Source of the DNA: Saturnia japonica
Lineage: Eukaryota > Arthropoda > Insecta > Lepidoptera > Saturniidae
Assembly: GCA_033032175.1 (NCBI GenBank)
Contig: CM065310.1
Location: 3,100,001-3,164,000, forward strand
Reading direction: 5' to 3'
Length of the DNA: 64,000 nt
Under the pieces are notes generated by a model. The model saw only the letters and a program-made list of their open reading frames with translations. It was not told the origin of the DNA and did no database searches. Position numbers and translations under genes: made by a program. Every line of letters begins with the position of its first letter. The first letter of the stretch is position 1. Below are positions 45,377 to 60,300 of the stretch, in pieces.

Positions 45377-48300
45377 TTTGATATCTTCCGCGTGTGAACT
45401 GACAATCAAATTTTTTTTGTTTATTTTTATAAATTTTACTAGATAGGCCTCATGATTTTACCAGTGTCAATTTATCTGACCAACTCTCCATCGCGTCACC
45501 AACGCATACATAGCCTATTGTTGTTTTCACTTCCCGTACTTGCTCACAGCTCGATTGATTGTTTCACGTTCATAGTTAGTTACAGCTCCACTCGTTAGTG
45601 TGTTAGCGTGAAATTAAATAGCCTTCCTCAATAAATAGACCAAAAAAAAAACGATCCACACTGAACTCTATTTGACATCACCTACACGTCATATAGGTAA
45701 CATTTATGCAAATATGATACACATGGAGTCAGACTAAGGTCAGGTGTTCACTGGATAATTATTGTGTCTGGGATCGTAATGACGTAAAGTAAAGCGGGAG
45801 ATGATTTGAAGTGATTACCGATTCAAAGATCCGATGAGTATTAAGAGAACTGAAGACTAGTGAAGATTTGGATTTTAAATAGTAACACGGCAAAGTGACT
45901 TCAGTGTCTAATGGTAATCAAAATACAATCTAACAATAGTGGCGATTACCAAGGGATTGGTAATCCATCACTGTTCACCACGCCATACAAATAGTGGTCG
46001 CAAACCAATTGATTACCTAGAGATCTCTATCATCCCGCTCGATTATTGGATATACCAACTAATCCCGAAATGTGACACTCCTAATCGTACCATCACGGCA
46101 AGTGCCACACTTGGTATGTTATGGTTGCTACCCAATCATATTTTGACATTCATTTCGCCACTATACCACCGTCTCCTAAAATTTACACGGTTTACTGCAC
46201 GTAAAAATTCACAATATCGGTTTTAATTTGTAGTAATAAAAAGCAACAGCGAAAACTACATAAAAGCAATTATGGGTCAGCCTTAGCGTGTACGGACACC
46301 ACACCTATCGACGTGAGTTCGAATCACTGCAATGAACCTGGGCTTTCGGTGAAGGAAAACATTGTGATGCAACCATAGTATGGTGGTCTAAGGCATTTTC
46401 TATTGCTTGCCTGGTTAGCTATCATCCTCAAGTTGAAAATCTGTCGCCAAGCGCATATAGGTTTGTTCCGGCTGCTGCATTTGAGAGCCAGTCCCTCCAC
46501 TAGGCTTTGCGTGTTACCATCTTGAGATGCTATTAGATGATACTGTGGTATCTAAAGTTACTGGCTTTATGAGTTTTACAATCACTCACCAGTTTCGAAA
46601 GTATATTTGGCTTTGAACCCTCTACCCTGCAGCTCCCCGGAACTGAACACCATAACGAGCCGCGGTCCGTCCGATACGAGAGGCGGTGGGAAATTAGCAG
46701 CACCCTCCCCGCAAAGTTCCGCGTCATGTTTGTCATATGAATCAGTCGCCTCCTGACCTCGTAGGTACACCTTTAGATATCCATCTGGGCAAGTACTGAA
46801 ATGCATCAAATACCAATTAAAACTAGATACTTTATACCTAACTACCAATGCCAAGTCAGAAATTTATGTCCAAGCACATATTATAATCTCTTTCAGTGTT
46901 TAAACTTAAAAATTATTCTAATCTAAAAGTCGACGTATTAAGAAAAGATATTTTGCTTCAATCGAAGGACGATCCAAACTGTTTCTGATAATTAGTGTAG
47001 CTATGAGAATTAACTCCTCAGGTTATAATAAAACACTTACTCAGGTTTCGGATTTTCTCCTTTCGGTATAGAAAAGTTTTGGAACTCTAATCGTACTCGT
47101 TCTAAATTTTGCGAATCTTGCATACCATATATAAAATATCTGAAAAAAAAGTCAAACTTAATGTTTTTGCTTTAGGCTTCATCGACTTTGTCATTAGACT
47201 TCATTCTTTCGTAGCGCTCATCTACAGTGTAAAAGGACCCCAAGCCCGGTGAAGCTGGAAAAGCCGACTGAGCCTATAGAACACTTATGGCTAACAGTAA
47301 AGTCAGATCGCAAAAAAAAAGGCAAAAAAGTCACAGTCCCAGTAGTTTCAGCTGTGCGTCGATGAAACCGTCAGTTAGGATGAATAATTATATATATATA
47401 TTAGGTCTTTACCTATGAAATTGCCGTTTTGTATGAAAAAATTGAAACGAATTTTTTTCATGTATTTTTTATTTGTATTAATCGAAGTAATCACCCATGC
47501 AATAAATGCATCTTTGCCAGCGCAGTGGCAGTTTATTGATGCCCTTCTTAAAGAAATCAGCTGGACGGGAGGCAACAAATTCTTCAAAGGCATTTTGTAC
47601 TGCCTCTCGGGTATTGATTTTTTTTCCCGCCAAGGAGTTATCCAAATTATGGAAAAAGTAGTAGTCTGTAGGCGCAAGGTCTGGTGAGTAGGGCGGATGA
47701 CGGAGAACTTTCAACCCTAGTTCTTGCAACATGGAAACCGTCTGCTGTGCAGTATGAGGTCGCGCGTTGTCGTGCAGGAGCAGCGGAGACGAGCGATTGA
47801 CCAATGCTGGTTGGAGATGTGCCAGCTTCTCCATCATTGTGTTCAGTTCTTCACAGTACACATCTGCAGTAATGCTCACCCCGTTTGGTAAGAAGCTGTG
47901 ATGAATCACACCGGCGCTAGACCACCAAACAGTGACAATCACTTTTCTAGGGGTAAGTTTTCCTTTAGGGCATTGTTTAGGTGCTGAACCAGGATCCAAC
48001 CAACTTGCTGAGCGCTTGCGGTTATTAAACAGAATCCATTTTTCATCGCAGGTAACAATGCAGTTCAAAATTCCTTCATTTGTGTGTCTGTTGAGCAGTG
48101 CAAGGCACGTCTCGACGCGTACTTCGCGCTGGCGATCATTGAGTTCGTGGGGCACCCATTTGTCAAGCTTTTTTACCTTGCCAATTTGACACAAATGGAC
48201 CAATTTTGTTTTGACGCTAACGTCGAAAGCTGCTGCTAATTCAGCCGTAGATTGTGTACCATCAGCTTCCACAATCACCTTTAATTCGTCATTGTCGACC

Positions 48301-51300
48301 AAAGTCTTCGGACGACCGCGAGGTTCATTTTTCAGGCCGAAATTCCCAGAACGGAAGCGAGAAAACCAATAACAGGTGGTGCGTTGGTTTGTAGTGTTAG
48401 CTCCATAAACGTCGTTGATGTTGCGTGCCGCTTGTGCCGCGTTGCTTCCACGACGGTACTCATATTCCATAATTACTCGAATTTTTAACGTATTCATGAT
48501 AACAAAAAAGATTGAAATGCGATGAAAATGTAACACTAATCAATAAACAAATGACTACTTTTGGAAAAAGAATTCCATGTTTTTAAAATAAAATTAATTT
48601 GAAATTAGAATTCTTAGCCAAATAAAAATTATTTTGATTTGAAATGGCCAGTACTACAGAACGGCAATTTCATAGGTAAAGACCTATTATATATATGTAT
48701 AGGATATAATCTATATCGACATAAATTTATACATTTAAAGAAATAAATATTTGCCCATAATAAATAAATAAAACATATAGTAGAAATAAACGTATCATGG
48801 ATAAGAATCAAGATGTGTTAGTGTACTTACCTACAAACAACTTTCTGTATATAGGGGAATGGATAATTTGGATGGTACACGAATCCAGTTGATTCCTTTT
48901 TGCTTAGAATCTTCTGGTCGCACTCGGAGCCCCTTATGTGCTCGGCATCGTGTTTACTTATAAAATCTGAAATAAACGAATTATTTTCTCTAATACACTT
49001 TACATAGTAAAAACAGATAAGTACTCTATTTTGAATCTTCATTGCGATTACAGCATGATAGTGGTTACATTATTAAAATGAAACTTTTATTAGATCGTCT
49101 CAAAATTTTTGGTCTATGTGTTGCATGTCGCGTGACGGTCGGCCGCGGAGTAGGGATGGTGGCGCCTATAGTTCGCAGCAACTGACCGTGTAGTGTATAG
49201 ACTATTACTCATTTGTGAATTTTTAGTTAAATGTCTATAATGTGAAAAAAAGTTTCACTTTTACCGCGGTTCCATAAAACCACACAATCAATTTTTATTA
49301 TGTTAAATAAATACTTTACTGTCTGTCTATTTAATGTCTATGATATATTATCCCTCAAAAGTATTTTTGTTGCAACGCCACATTTTCCTTAATTCTTTAA
49401 CACAATTAATTAGTTAAACATCATTTTAAAAATTATTCTTTGCTATTAGTGAAAACTCTTAATCTTTTGTGTATTTTGATTGGGTACTACAGACTCTATG
49501 AGTTCCAATAATGATATTACTCAATGAATCCATATCATTCAACCAACATGTAGATGGCGTCATATATTAAGATTTTGTTTAACTAACATGACAGTCTGTT
49601 AGATTGTTTACATTATTTGATATGCGAACCAATGCTGAAATTGTGGTTTAAATCTTTGATTAAAAACAATTTAAAACTTACTTAAAAATATATTAGTTAG
49701 GTGCCACATAACTCCTATTTTAATTGCATCTTCTGTTAAAATAATAAATACAAACCTAATTTAACAAAACTCTCCGAGAACTCAAAGATTCCTTTGAAGC
49801 CGCGGTTCTGAGTGTTGGCGGCACGCGGCAAAGAGTAGAACGTGACTAGAAGGCGCTCGTCACTCGAGTACAGCACGAGGTTCCGCTGCTGGCCGCAGTA
49901 TGTTCCGATCACCGCTGAGGAATTGTCTGGCCCGTCGTACACGCGCACCCAGTCGAATGGGCAACTGTTCAGAACATAAAGAGAATAAATATTCACTAGC
50001 AACCACCTACGATTTCCTACGAATCAATATCGATAAAATATAGCTCATAACCATCAGCAAGAACGTAGCTGCCTACCAGTGAAAGAATTTTTGAAATCGG
50101 AACTTTTATCTAAGGAATATGTAGTTAATATTAAATTCCTGAAACAGTGGTCTTTAGTGATTTGCGAAGTCCCATATGTAAATTGCATAATATAAAACTA
50201 TTATTCATATTTAAGTATGACCAGTCGTAATTAAAGCGATCCAGTTGTCATTTTACTTAACTACGGCGACGCCAAAAGGAGAGCCATGATTTAATCAGAT
50301 TATGTACTATGTATGTTCATATGATCCCACATATCTTCGATACCACCTATCATAATTTTACAAATGAGGTATCGTTAGAAGCATCCTGATTGTCTGCCAG
50401 TTATAAAATGTGTAACATCACACTGAATTCAATATGATGCCCTCTAGGTGACATAAAAAAAAAATCTCGTATGCCGTGTTGGATCTCAAATGAAAGGCCG
50501 TAATTAGTACATTAGAAAAATATAAATCGTATTTTTCAGAGTGTAATGTTGTCTTTAGTCGGGTTTTAGTTTTCAAACGTATCTACAGTTACTTTATTGT
50601 AGAACGGCATATTGAAGTCACTGTACCTGATGATAAGTAGGAATGCGCTAATAAAAACTTTGCACCCAAAAACATCGACGACCACCGAGGGATCTACAAT
50701 GTCGTGTCAGTAATTATAATAGGTCAGGTTTCTATGGTAGTAGTTATAACTCACTGAGATCCGCCGAAAAATAGATCGAAGTCGCGGAACTCCAGCCGTA
50801 TCCTCTGTCCGGGCTGCCCGCTGAATAAGTAGTTGCAGGTGATGTCCTTGGGATAGATGCCGGGGTACGTGGGCGACAGCAGCAGCCCCGTCTTGCGCTT
50901 GCTCGCCTCTATCACGAACGAGCACATTGTGTTCGCCATTGGAGTCCCGATTTCGAATTCCGCTAAACAAATAAATGACATTCGATTTTACAATCTATAG
51001 TACGGACCCCTCCCCTCTTCGCCGTACATATTAATGTGTAAACCGTAACAATAGCCTATTTATTGAGGAAGGCTAGGCTATATAACTTTACGACCCTAAA
51101 AATTGTAGCAGTAATCATGAACGACAAGCAACTTATAATATACATTATCTCTTTACTGACATCCAATTTTATCATCATTATGTACAAATAACCCAGTTTG
51201 AAACTATTTCGAGACACTGAAGTTTCCACTCGGACAGCTGCATCAACGAATTTCAGCTGAACATCGGACAACAAAGTTCAGCCCCAACTGACATAAACTT

Positions 51301-54300
51301 AGAAATAGACAAACGTATGTATGTTTCGACTAACTCGGCCACGGTGTCATTAACTTCTGTTGAATTGCAGAGTCTACAAATGACATTCCAAGTATTAATG
51401 TTTATTAACCAAACGTTACAAATAAGTTCGTGGTTTGGAAAACAGCTGGGACCGAAACATTGGCAAAACCAAAGTAAGTTATTTATTAAGTTATTTTATT
51501 CTTATTATATTATGCCGCAAAACAACACCAATAAAAACGGTTTACAAATATCAAGTTTGCAGCAAATCAAAAAGCAACGTTGTTTATGTTAGAGTATTTT
51601 TTGCTAATCCTACTGCCGTTGGATAAGTATACATTTGTAAAGGCTTCCATCTGTTCTTTTAACGCTGTCTATGTTAGAGCGTAATCGGAGCAGGTACATT
51701 ACGGTTTACGGTGCCATTACGACAAGTGTATTTTAATAACAAACTGATCCCTATAGTATGAACATACAACGCATCCACACTATACGACATTCTACAGTAA
51801 AGTGTGTGGCATCGCTTACTTTTTTTTTTTAAATCTTACTATACTGTTAGTCTTAATGGCCCTGAAGCCGCTACGGCTTTTACAGCTTCAACGAACTTGG
51901 ATGTGTGGGATCGCGCCACTCCTCCGTTTATATAGCGCGAGGGGGATGTCGTAGGTGGCGGTAGTTATAAAACATTTGTTTTTAAACTGCCTGCGAAAGC
52001 AGACACGTTACAAATATGTTTTGATGCTTTCACTCCAACATCTATTCTGAGATTGGTAAAAAACGTAGCGACGGGTTTATTTACCTATACAAAGAATGCA
52101 AACGTATTTAAAGCTTTTATTAAGGTGGGGGGACGTCCAATGGATTTTAAGCCCTTGCTAGTCAGATAAAATTATCAAAAAGTGATCTTAGAGCCAGTTC
52201 CTCCACTAGGCTTAAAGTATTACCATCTCGTGCAATATCGTCTGTTAACATCAAAATCGAAATATTTTTTATTCAATTTAGGCTCTAGAAGGCACTTATG
52301 AATGTCAAAACACTTCCACCGCTTCGGAAAACATCCCAGCCATCGAGAAGAACCGGCAAGAAACTCGATCGAGTTTATCGAAATCTTATTTTCTTTTTTA
52401 AATTGGTTTTTACAGTATTTACTTATATACAGTTATTAACATTTTCAGTAGATGCACAGAGAGGAAATCACATGCAGACATCACCATCATTCACGTAATC
52501 AGCTACCCTACAATACACATTCGACAATAAAACTTGTTTAACATGATTCTTGAACTTATTATTCGGCAAATAGGTAATGTGCTTAGGAAGTTTATTATAG
52601 AACCTAACACAATTACCTAAAAAACTTTTATTGGTTTTACTATGTCTAAAAGATAGAATGACTATAGATATATACTATAGATAGATATATTTATTTATTT
52701 GAAATTATGCCTGTTGGTTATAAGTTCAAAAGTATCTTCATTTTCATCAGATAAGATTGTGGACATACGCTAAATCTATAAAAGATATTATTAAATATTT
52801 ATTATTGATGGGTATACGCAGAGATTATACAATGCCTTGCGGATGCAGTATAACAACGCGTTCCGGGTGCTGATGGAGCTGTCGCGTTTTTGTAGCGCTT
52901 TATGGATGTTCGCCGAGGCGAGAATTGACAGTTTTCATGCCATTATCTGAAAGCGTTGTGTTTCGATCCCTCGCAGAATGCGTGCCAGCTCCAACAGCAT
53001 CCTAAGCACGTTATGTGATAGGTGAAGGGTGGACATATATGGCTATTCGGAAGATCTACATACGAGCGTAAAACCACGATTTTAAAAATGAGGGTTTTTC
53101 TCTTGGTTTGCCGGTGCTGATCGGTTGGCAAGCCATACAGTATTGCTCTCGCATTTGTGCGAAGCGGGTGTCATTCGTAATTCTGAATCCGAGTCCTCGT
53201 GTCTATTAGTAATAATAGATACTATGATCTAACTTTAAAAATCCACATTATGTGAATATTTTCTTATATATGTAGTTTAGTGTGGTCTTCCAAAGGCATG
53301 GGTTGTCTCATACACAATTTTCGCAAATCTATTTTTATGCCCCCTAGCCGCCAAGCTGTGGCTGTACATTATTACGTTATGTTGCTTACAGGCGTTGATG
53401 AACCGGTAGGTGCCGGTGAAGAGTGTCGGCGGCGTGTACATCTTGTCCGTGTAGAAAGACAGTGCGACTGCTCGGTGCAAGGAGACGCGGCGTCGCGGCG
53501 GTATGGGCCCGCAGTAGCGCCCGCCGAACGCAGAGTTCACCAGTTCGCCGGTTTCCAAAGACGCCATTTCCGAGAATATATCCATGTATTCGTGCATACA
53601 TCTGTTATAACACCACCATTATAATTTTGTGTTTATCTATACATTAATACGTGAAGCAAAAGCTTTCGGTACCTTTTTAAGCGTGTTGCGTGCACGGAAG
53701 ACTGAGATTTGGCATGGTTAAAGTTTATATAGAGGAGTGCAGAAAGCTGAAATTTATCTATAATATCTGTTACTAACCTATTTCATTAAATAAATTAATA
53801 CTGCGAATCCTAAACCGACAAGTGCCATTGAACTTGACCCCCCAAAATATTGACATTATCACTCTCAATATGTATAATGTTCTCTGTGAGTGTCACTCAA
53901 CGAAAAGTGACAGCACGTGATGTAGATAATACTCATTGTTTAGGTTCATACTGTAAATGTAAAACAGAAAATAGTTTATGATAGAAAAGTCGCTGGTCGA
54001 ATTTCAACCTTAGGGCGATCGCTAGTATTTATAAATGTCATTTATGAAATCTCAAATGAATCATTTGTAATTAATGATTATTATAATTAATTAATACAGC
54101 ATACTTTTGATATTCTAGACCAATATTATAAAGCCCAAGAAATTGTTGGTTTAAGTGTGCTAATCTCTGAAATTACAAGTCACTTTTGAACAAGACAATT
54201 TTTAACGAAAAATTAAATAAAATGAAAACCAACGTCAATGATTTTGAGTAGTTCCCTGGTGTATCTTTGAATTCGAGGGTCCAATGTCAATGAAATTAAA

Positions 54301-57300
54301 ATGGAAACACACTTGATGAATCCCCTTTCCAACAAAAAAAGAATCATCCAAAATCGATTCATAAACAAAGAAGTTATGGCTAAACATCTATCCTCACTAG
54401 TACGTCTTGTAAATTTTAAGTCAATAGTGATCAAAATTGAAAATATTTCACCACTCAATATTATTACAGTAAACAAAACTCATAAACCCAAAAACAAACA
54501 TGGCGCATGTTACCACAGTGTTTGTATTTTTAATGTGCGTAATTTTCCTTCTTTGTTTTTCAACTTCGTTAATATAATAATGTCTAAAATGGAAATGATA
54601 CGAATATGTAAAAATACTAGTTTTTAGTTAATATACAATTAATACACAATTAATGTTGTAATTAATTTAAGAAATCGTGTTTGTTAAACAGAGCACGAAT
54701 TTCCAATATAATTAGATTCCAAAAAGAATAAGTAAAAACTTATAACCAAGGCAAATTTCCTCGCTTATATTTGACCTAATTCTTGAGGATTACCTCAACA
54801 GCGTGAATAATAATCATAGATTCGATATAAAAAAATTACTCGCGTATAAATCCCGACAGAGCTCTAAATAAGAAATATAAAAATATTATACTTACGCTGG
54901 CATTTCTCCGACCGCGGCTCCACTGAAATAAAAAAGTTAATGACGTCAGTATTAATTAAAATCTTACATCCTTTTAGACTGACTTCCTGCTTTAGCATAG
55001 GTTTGTGTCATTATGAGTTTTTGTGTTCCAAAGATCTCTATCAATAAAAACTTGGTTTACATGATTCTTGAACTTATTAAGTGGCAAATCAGTAATGTAT
55101 TTAGGAAGCTTATGACCAGTGCACACCGCCGGACAGCAGGACAGGTTATTTTACACTTGCCAGTGTAAATTCGTATAAATCTAATGGCAAATAGATATAA
55201 ATATCAAAGCTAAGAGAAGACAGATAACGAAATATCAAAGAGGATTTCTGTCTAAGTTGTTAAAGTTAAAATTACCTAAAAAACATTTATTAGTATTACT
55301 AAACCTAAACGATGGGATCGTGAAGAAATCACGAAGCACTCACTCTGGCGGTTTCCCTCGCAAGTCGAAGGTGCGTAGTTCGACGAGCACCCGCTGTCCG
55401 GGAGCCGCGAGGAAGGTGTAGAGGCACTGCCGGGTCTGGTTGTTGGGGTTGAGGAGCTCCGGTGCGTGGAAGGTCCCGTTGCTGGCGCCGCCGCGGCTCA
55501 CGAACGTGCGGTCGCACTCTGGAATATGACTAACATCTCAATATTCTGATAAATATATTTCAACTGGCAATAGATTAATTATAACAGGCTGAAAAACAGA
55601 GACAGTTATCTGATCAGACTTTTTAAACTACTAAGTTGGCTAATAAGCATACTGCTCGCCTGGTAGTAAGTGGCCATCATAGTCTATGGCCAATATATCA
55701 TAAGTCTATATCATAAGTAGGTGTCACTAGTGCGATGTCGACCTTGAGCCATTTTTATTACATAAATAAAGCAAAATTAAAAAGAGAAATGAACAGGTTA
55801 TGGAAAGTTCGTTAAAAATTCACAGAAATCGAAGTAATTTTTTTTGTTGTCATTTTTCGATTATTTAGTTCACGCAAGCTATACTAAATACGTACAAACA
55901 TGTGGACGCATCACAAGCGCTTGTCGCAAGCTTCATTGACTTGTGCATCAAATACAGACTTAGCCTGAAATCTATAGAGCGTACTCAGTCTTAGCTCAAC
56001 CTTAGCTTAGCTCGAACTTCGCTAAGTATTTACTCAGCGCAATCTTAGCTTTCGAATTTATAGTCGTTTTGGAAGTGTCTGGTAACTGTCAATTAACGTT
56101 TCGATACCGCATCTGGACTGTTAAATGTCTTCAAATCAAACAAATAAATTAATCACCAATTATGTATAGAAAATTAAAAAGCTATTTAAAATATAATTTA
56201 AATTGTGTAAGTATTGTATAATATTCAACTTGCTTTAAAGTAAAAATGACAGATTATGAGTATATAAAATAAAAAGATTAAAGTTTCAATCCAATAACGA
56301 GAAACAACTGAAACAACAGGAATAACAAAACGTGTACGTAATAAAAACAGTCATTTTTATGCAGTACCTAATAAGAATCAAGCAGCAATACAGAAATTTA
56401 AAAAGAGTATAAAATCTCTGTTAAGTCACTATTATGCTATACTATTTTTTAGTCTTTGAAGACGCTAGTTCTTTTTTCTTGTGGTAAGTAATTATTATTT
56501 CTAAGTACCTACTTTGTGCAAAGCACCATTGGAAAAGGACGGTAAAGATGGGACTCACCCTGGGCTGCGCTCGCGGTTTGTATCGCTCTTCCGCCACTGG
56601 TACACAACACCAAGTTCTCCAAACACTTTAAGGGACACACAATGTATTTTCAATTTATATACATGCAGGACCTGTCGTCGATCGTCCGCTCGTTGACTCG
56701 TACATACATACCACAGGGTGGTGGGGGTAAGGAAAAAGAGAAAGGCAAGAATATTCATGTTCAAGGACAGGATGCCGCTTTGCACAATTCTAGCCTAAAC
56801 AGTCGTATAATACCCAAGTTTTCCGTAAGTCGTCGAATTCGATGACTTGACTTTACTCAGACAGAGCTGAGTAAATACTAAGCTTGCGACTATAGTTTTG
56901 AATTTCGGAACTTAAGGCTGAGTTAAGTCTGAGCTAAGACTGAGTACGCTCTGTAGAGTTCAGCCTTAGCTACGATCGGTGGCAAGCCAAGCCAAACGTT
57001 TTATCTACTATGCCGAGGTTTGGCAAAGTGTTTGGACCGGGCTCTAGACTCACGTCCAAAACGTTCTCATGTCAGTGTCGTGGACAGTTTGCGTAATAAT
57101 TGCCAACCTGTTTGTGAAAAACCGAGGCACATTTTCGTGGAAGAATAAAAAATAGGCACCAACAATATGAGTGACCTTTTTGTTTCCCACAGAATGTCGT
57201 TTTTGTTCCCCGCTTTAATTTTGTTGGAAAACCCGCAATAACAATGTTGGATGATATGACCTACTTATTAAATAAACGAACATATTTTTAGGTGACGCTA

Positions 57301-60300
57301 CTCTGAAGGAGGTAGTGAAATAAGTAATAAAATGTTCTATATTGAAGAAGTGAATATTAATTAAAAATAAAAGCTTAAAACAGAATTTTGAAAATACCTA
57401 GTAATACACATAGAATCATAAGCTTGTAAGTTAGAACTACTGAATTCTAAATTCATTATACTTATGAAATGATGAATTTATAATAGACAAAATACATACA
57501 TATAGCTATAATACAATAGGCTCGCCCCCTATTAAATGGGACCTAAAAACATACCCGGCGAACTGTGGGTGTACATTAGTGTACACATCTGCCTAACCCT
57601 TCGGGGAATACAGGCGTGATGGTATGTATGAATTTAATGTAATTACAAGTAAATTCATTCACCACGAACTCAATTTACTCAAGAACTTTATATATTTTCT
57701 TTCTTTATAGATACACTAAGTGAATATAGAAACTAATATTTTTTATGTGCATGTTGTTCAATTAAAATTAAAAAATAAAAATAAATATTTTTTGAAGCGA
57801 TGATGGTTCACTGGACTCCGCTTCTTACGACGTAGGTTCAATAAAATGCCACAAATAGTTACACTCTTTGGGCACATAATTATAAAAAATAAAAACCTCT
57901 AAAACTTGTCCTATGTAACATAATATATTTTAACTTTGCCTTAAATACAAGCCTCATGAAACTGTTGTATATTTTATCTTGAAAGCAAAAATACCCTTTT
58001 GATGCAAAGATACACCAAAGGAATTGCTTACATTTTACACATGAAGGAAAATTCAGCGGTAGCAGATCTTCTCGCTTGAACAGTTAAAGCGAAATCCACA
58101 CAACCGTACAATATGGTACACATAATGTAATAACTGGTAATAACATACTCTACGAGGTAGCATTGCTTTGAAAGGAATCATTTTTATAAGCCTTGAGCCT
58201 CTTTTTGTTTGTAGTTTACTCTTCTATGTTCCTTTATGTCAAACTAGATGTGCCCGTGGCTTCGCTTACGTGGACTACAGAATGCCCGAGCGAATCTTGC
58301 TCCCCCGCTCTCGGCTATTTTATAGACAAAAATGCTTATTTTGGGTGTTTCTTAGAAGATATATGTATGCTATCCCGGATTTTTTGTAGGTCTTTTTAAT
58401 GCCTATAATTATGTCCTACATTACTTTGCTATATCTCTTATTTTTTACTCAGCATAAGCCATTTAAGTGCCCAAATTGATTCACCATAACCAGTTTTTTT
58501 AATTTGTGCGGAACCCTAATTATTTTTCTAAAATAAAAGTATCTTAATTTACTCCCTATATCATCCATCTATATCAGCTAATCTATCAGTGAAAGCACCG
58601 TCAAAATCGGTCCAACCGTTTCGGATATTACCCGGAACAAACAGACAAAAAATTTTAAAATGGGCTTTTTATTATAGGTGTCGTATATACTTTCATAAGC
58701 ATTTAGTAAAAAACTGTTATTTTGACATTACAAACAGACACTTTAATTTTATTAAATTGTATAGATTAACATAATATAAAAAAGTATAGGTTTTGACCAC
58801 AATCTTATTTAATTTTATATAACGGTAGCTAGCACTCGCGTAAATACAGTATAAAATGTAATAACAATAAATTATAGCCTAATGCACTGAGGGATAATGT
58901 AGCTTCAAAATGAAAAAAAATAAATAAAAAAAAAAAATTACTTCCTATATCCAAACTAGAGAGAGAACCGATTACAATTATCAGAACGGATTTTTATAAG
59001 CAATTACTTAGTTGGAAAAAAAAAATCGATTTTAAAAGTTTTTTTTTTCGGGTTTTAATTTATTTTCATTTATAAAGCAAACAAACAATGAAGGAATGAA
59101 GCTGCTTGATTTTTCTAGTGAATGAAGAAGCTTGACCTTCTTGAAGCTAGAGAGCTTGCTGTCACCGATAGGTGTTTAAATGCGATTTTATTTAAGGGCT
59201 GAGTGATTGCTTCAATGCAGATAGCAAGTCTGAAGCCGATTGATCGGACGAGATCGTTTTTGACAATTGGGATAATATTGTACTATGATTGTAACAAAAA
59301 CGTAAACATAACATTACAATAACACAAAGTAAGTAAACAGTCATAGTATGTAGTTCACCAATTATAATTTATATTATACCTTAAAACAGAGCTTTAAAGT
59401 GATTTTGGTTTTGGTAGTAAAGGGATTAATGGATTATTTGGTTCGTTCAGCCGCGAACAACACAAGCTTAGTTTAAAACCGGATTTTTCCTGTAAATTCC
59501 TCTTTTTGAGTTTTTTCTTTTATACTGCTAAGGTGGAAACAAGTATACGGTCCTGTGATGGTAAGCGGTACCCCAAAGAAACCCTACTCACCGGTTTTAC
59601 CGGTGATAACAAAAAACCTGTATTCTTTAGGATTTCTTCGAACCGGTTCACATCTCTAATCCAAACTCACAAGCTTTATCTCTTTATTACTAGCCGCGCC
59701 CCATGGTTTCACCCGTGTTAAATTTATTTTACCAACTGTCCATCATGTTGCCGCCACCGCATCTGTGTAGCCTTCGTTCTCACTTCCAGCACTTGCCTAC
59801 AGCTTACTAGATTGTTCGACTTTCATGGTTGCTGCTCCACCCCTTAAAGTCCTATCGTAAAGTTATAAGCTTGTAACTTTCCTCAATAAATAAGCTATAT
59901 CATTCAAAAAGTATTTTTCAAAACTGACCGGTACTTTCAGTTATTTGCGACATCAAACAAACAATTTTGAGTTTTATAATATAACTAGCTGTGCTCCGCT
60001 GTTTCACCCGCATATAATTTAGAAGAAACCACTGATTGATGATTTATAATACTTCAGTATAGAATATATTTTTATCGGGCTCGGTCGCGCCACTACTACT
60101 ATAGACATAGACTCGAGCCGAGTGTTGAATTGTTTTAATTTTGCATTATCTCTTAAACTATGCGTTCAAATAACATGCAGTAAAAGACCAAGTTTATCTT
60201 CATTAAATTGTCTTTATGATGAAGTAACTTTTGGTCGTAAGGATTAACACGCAATGCTTAAAAATAATGCTCATAAATTAATTTTTAATCTTCAACAAAA

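Noticed and set aside
45939..46226. 95-codon + frame as a gene
   Set aside because: No domain, AT-rich, sits in a CUB-gene intron among repeats.
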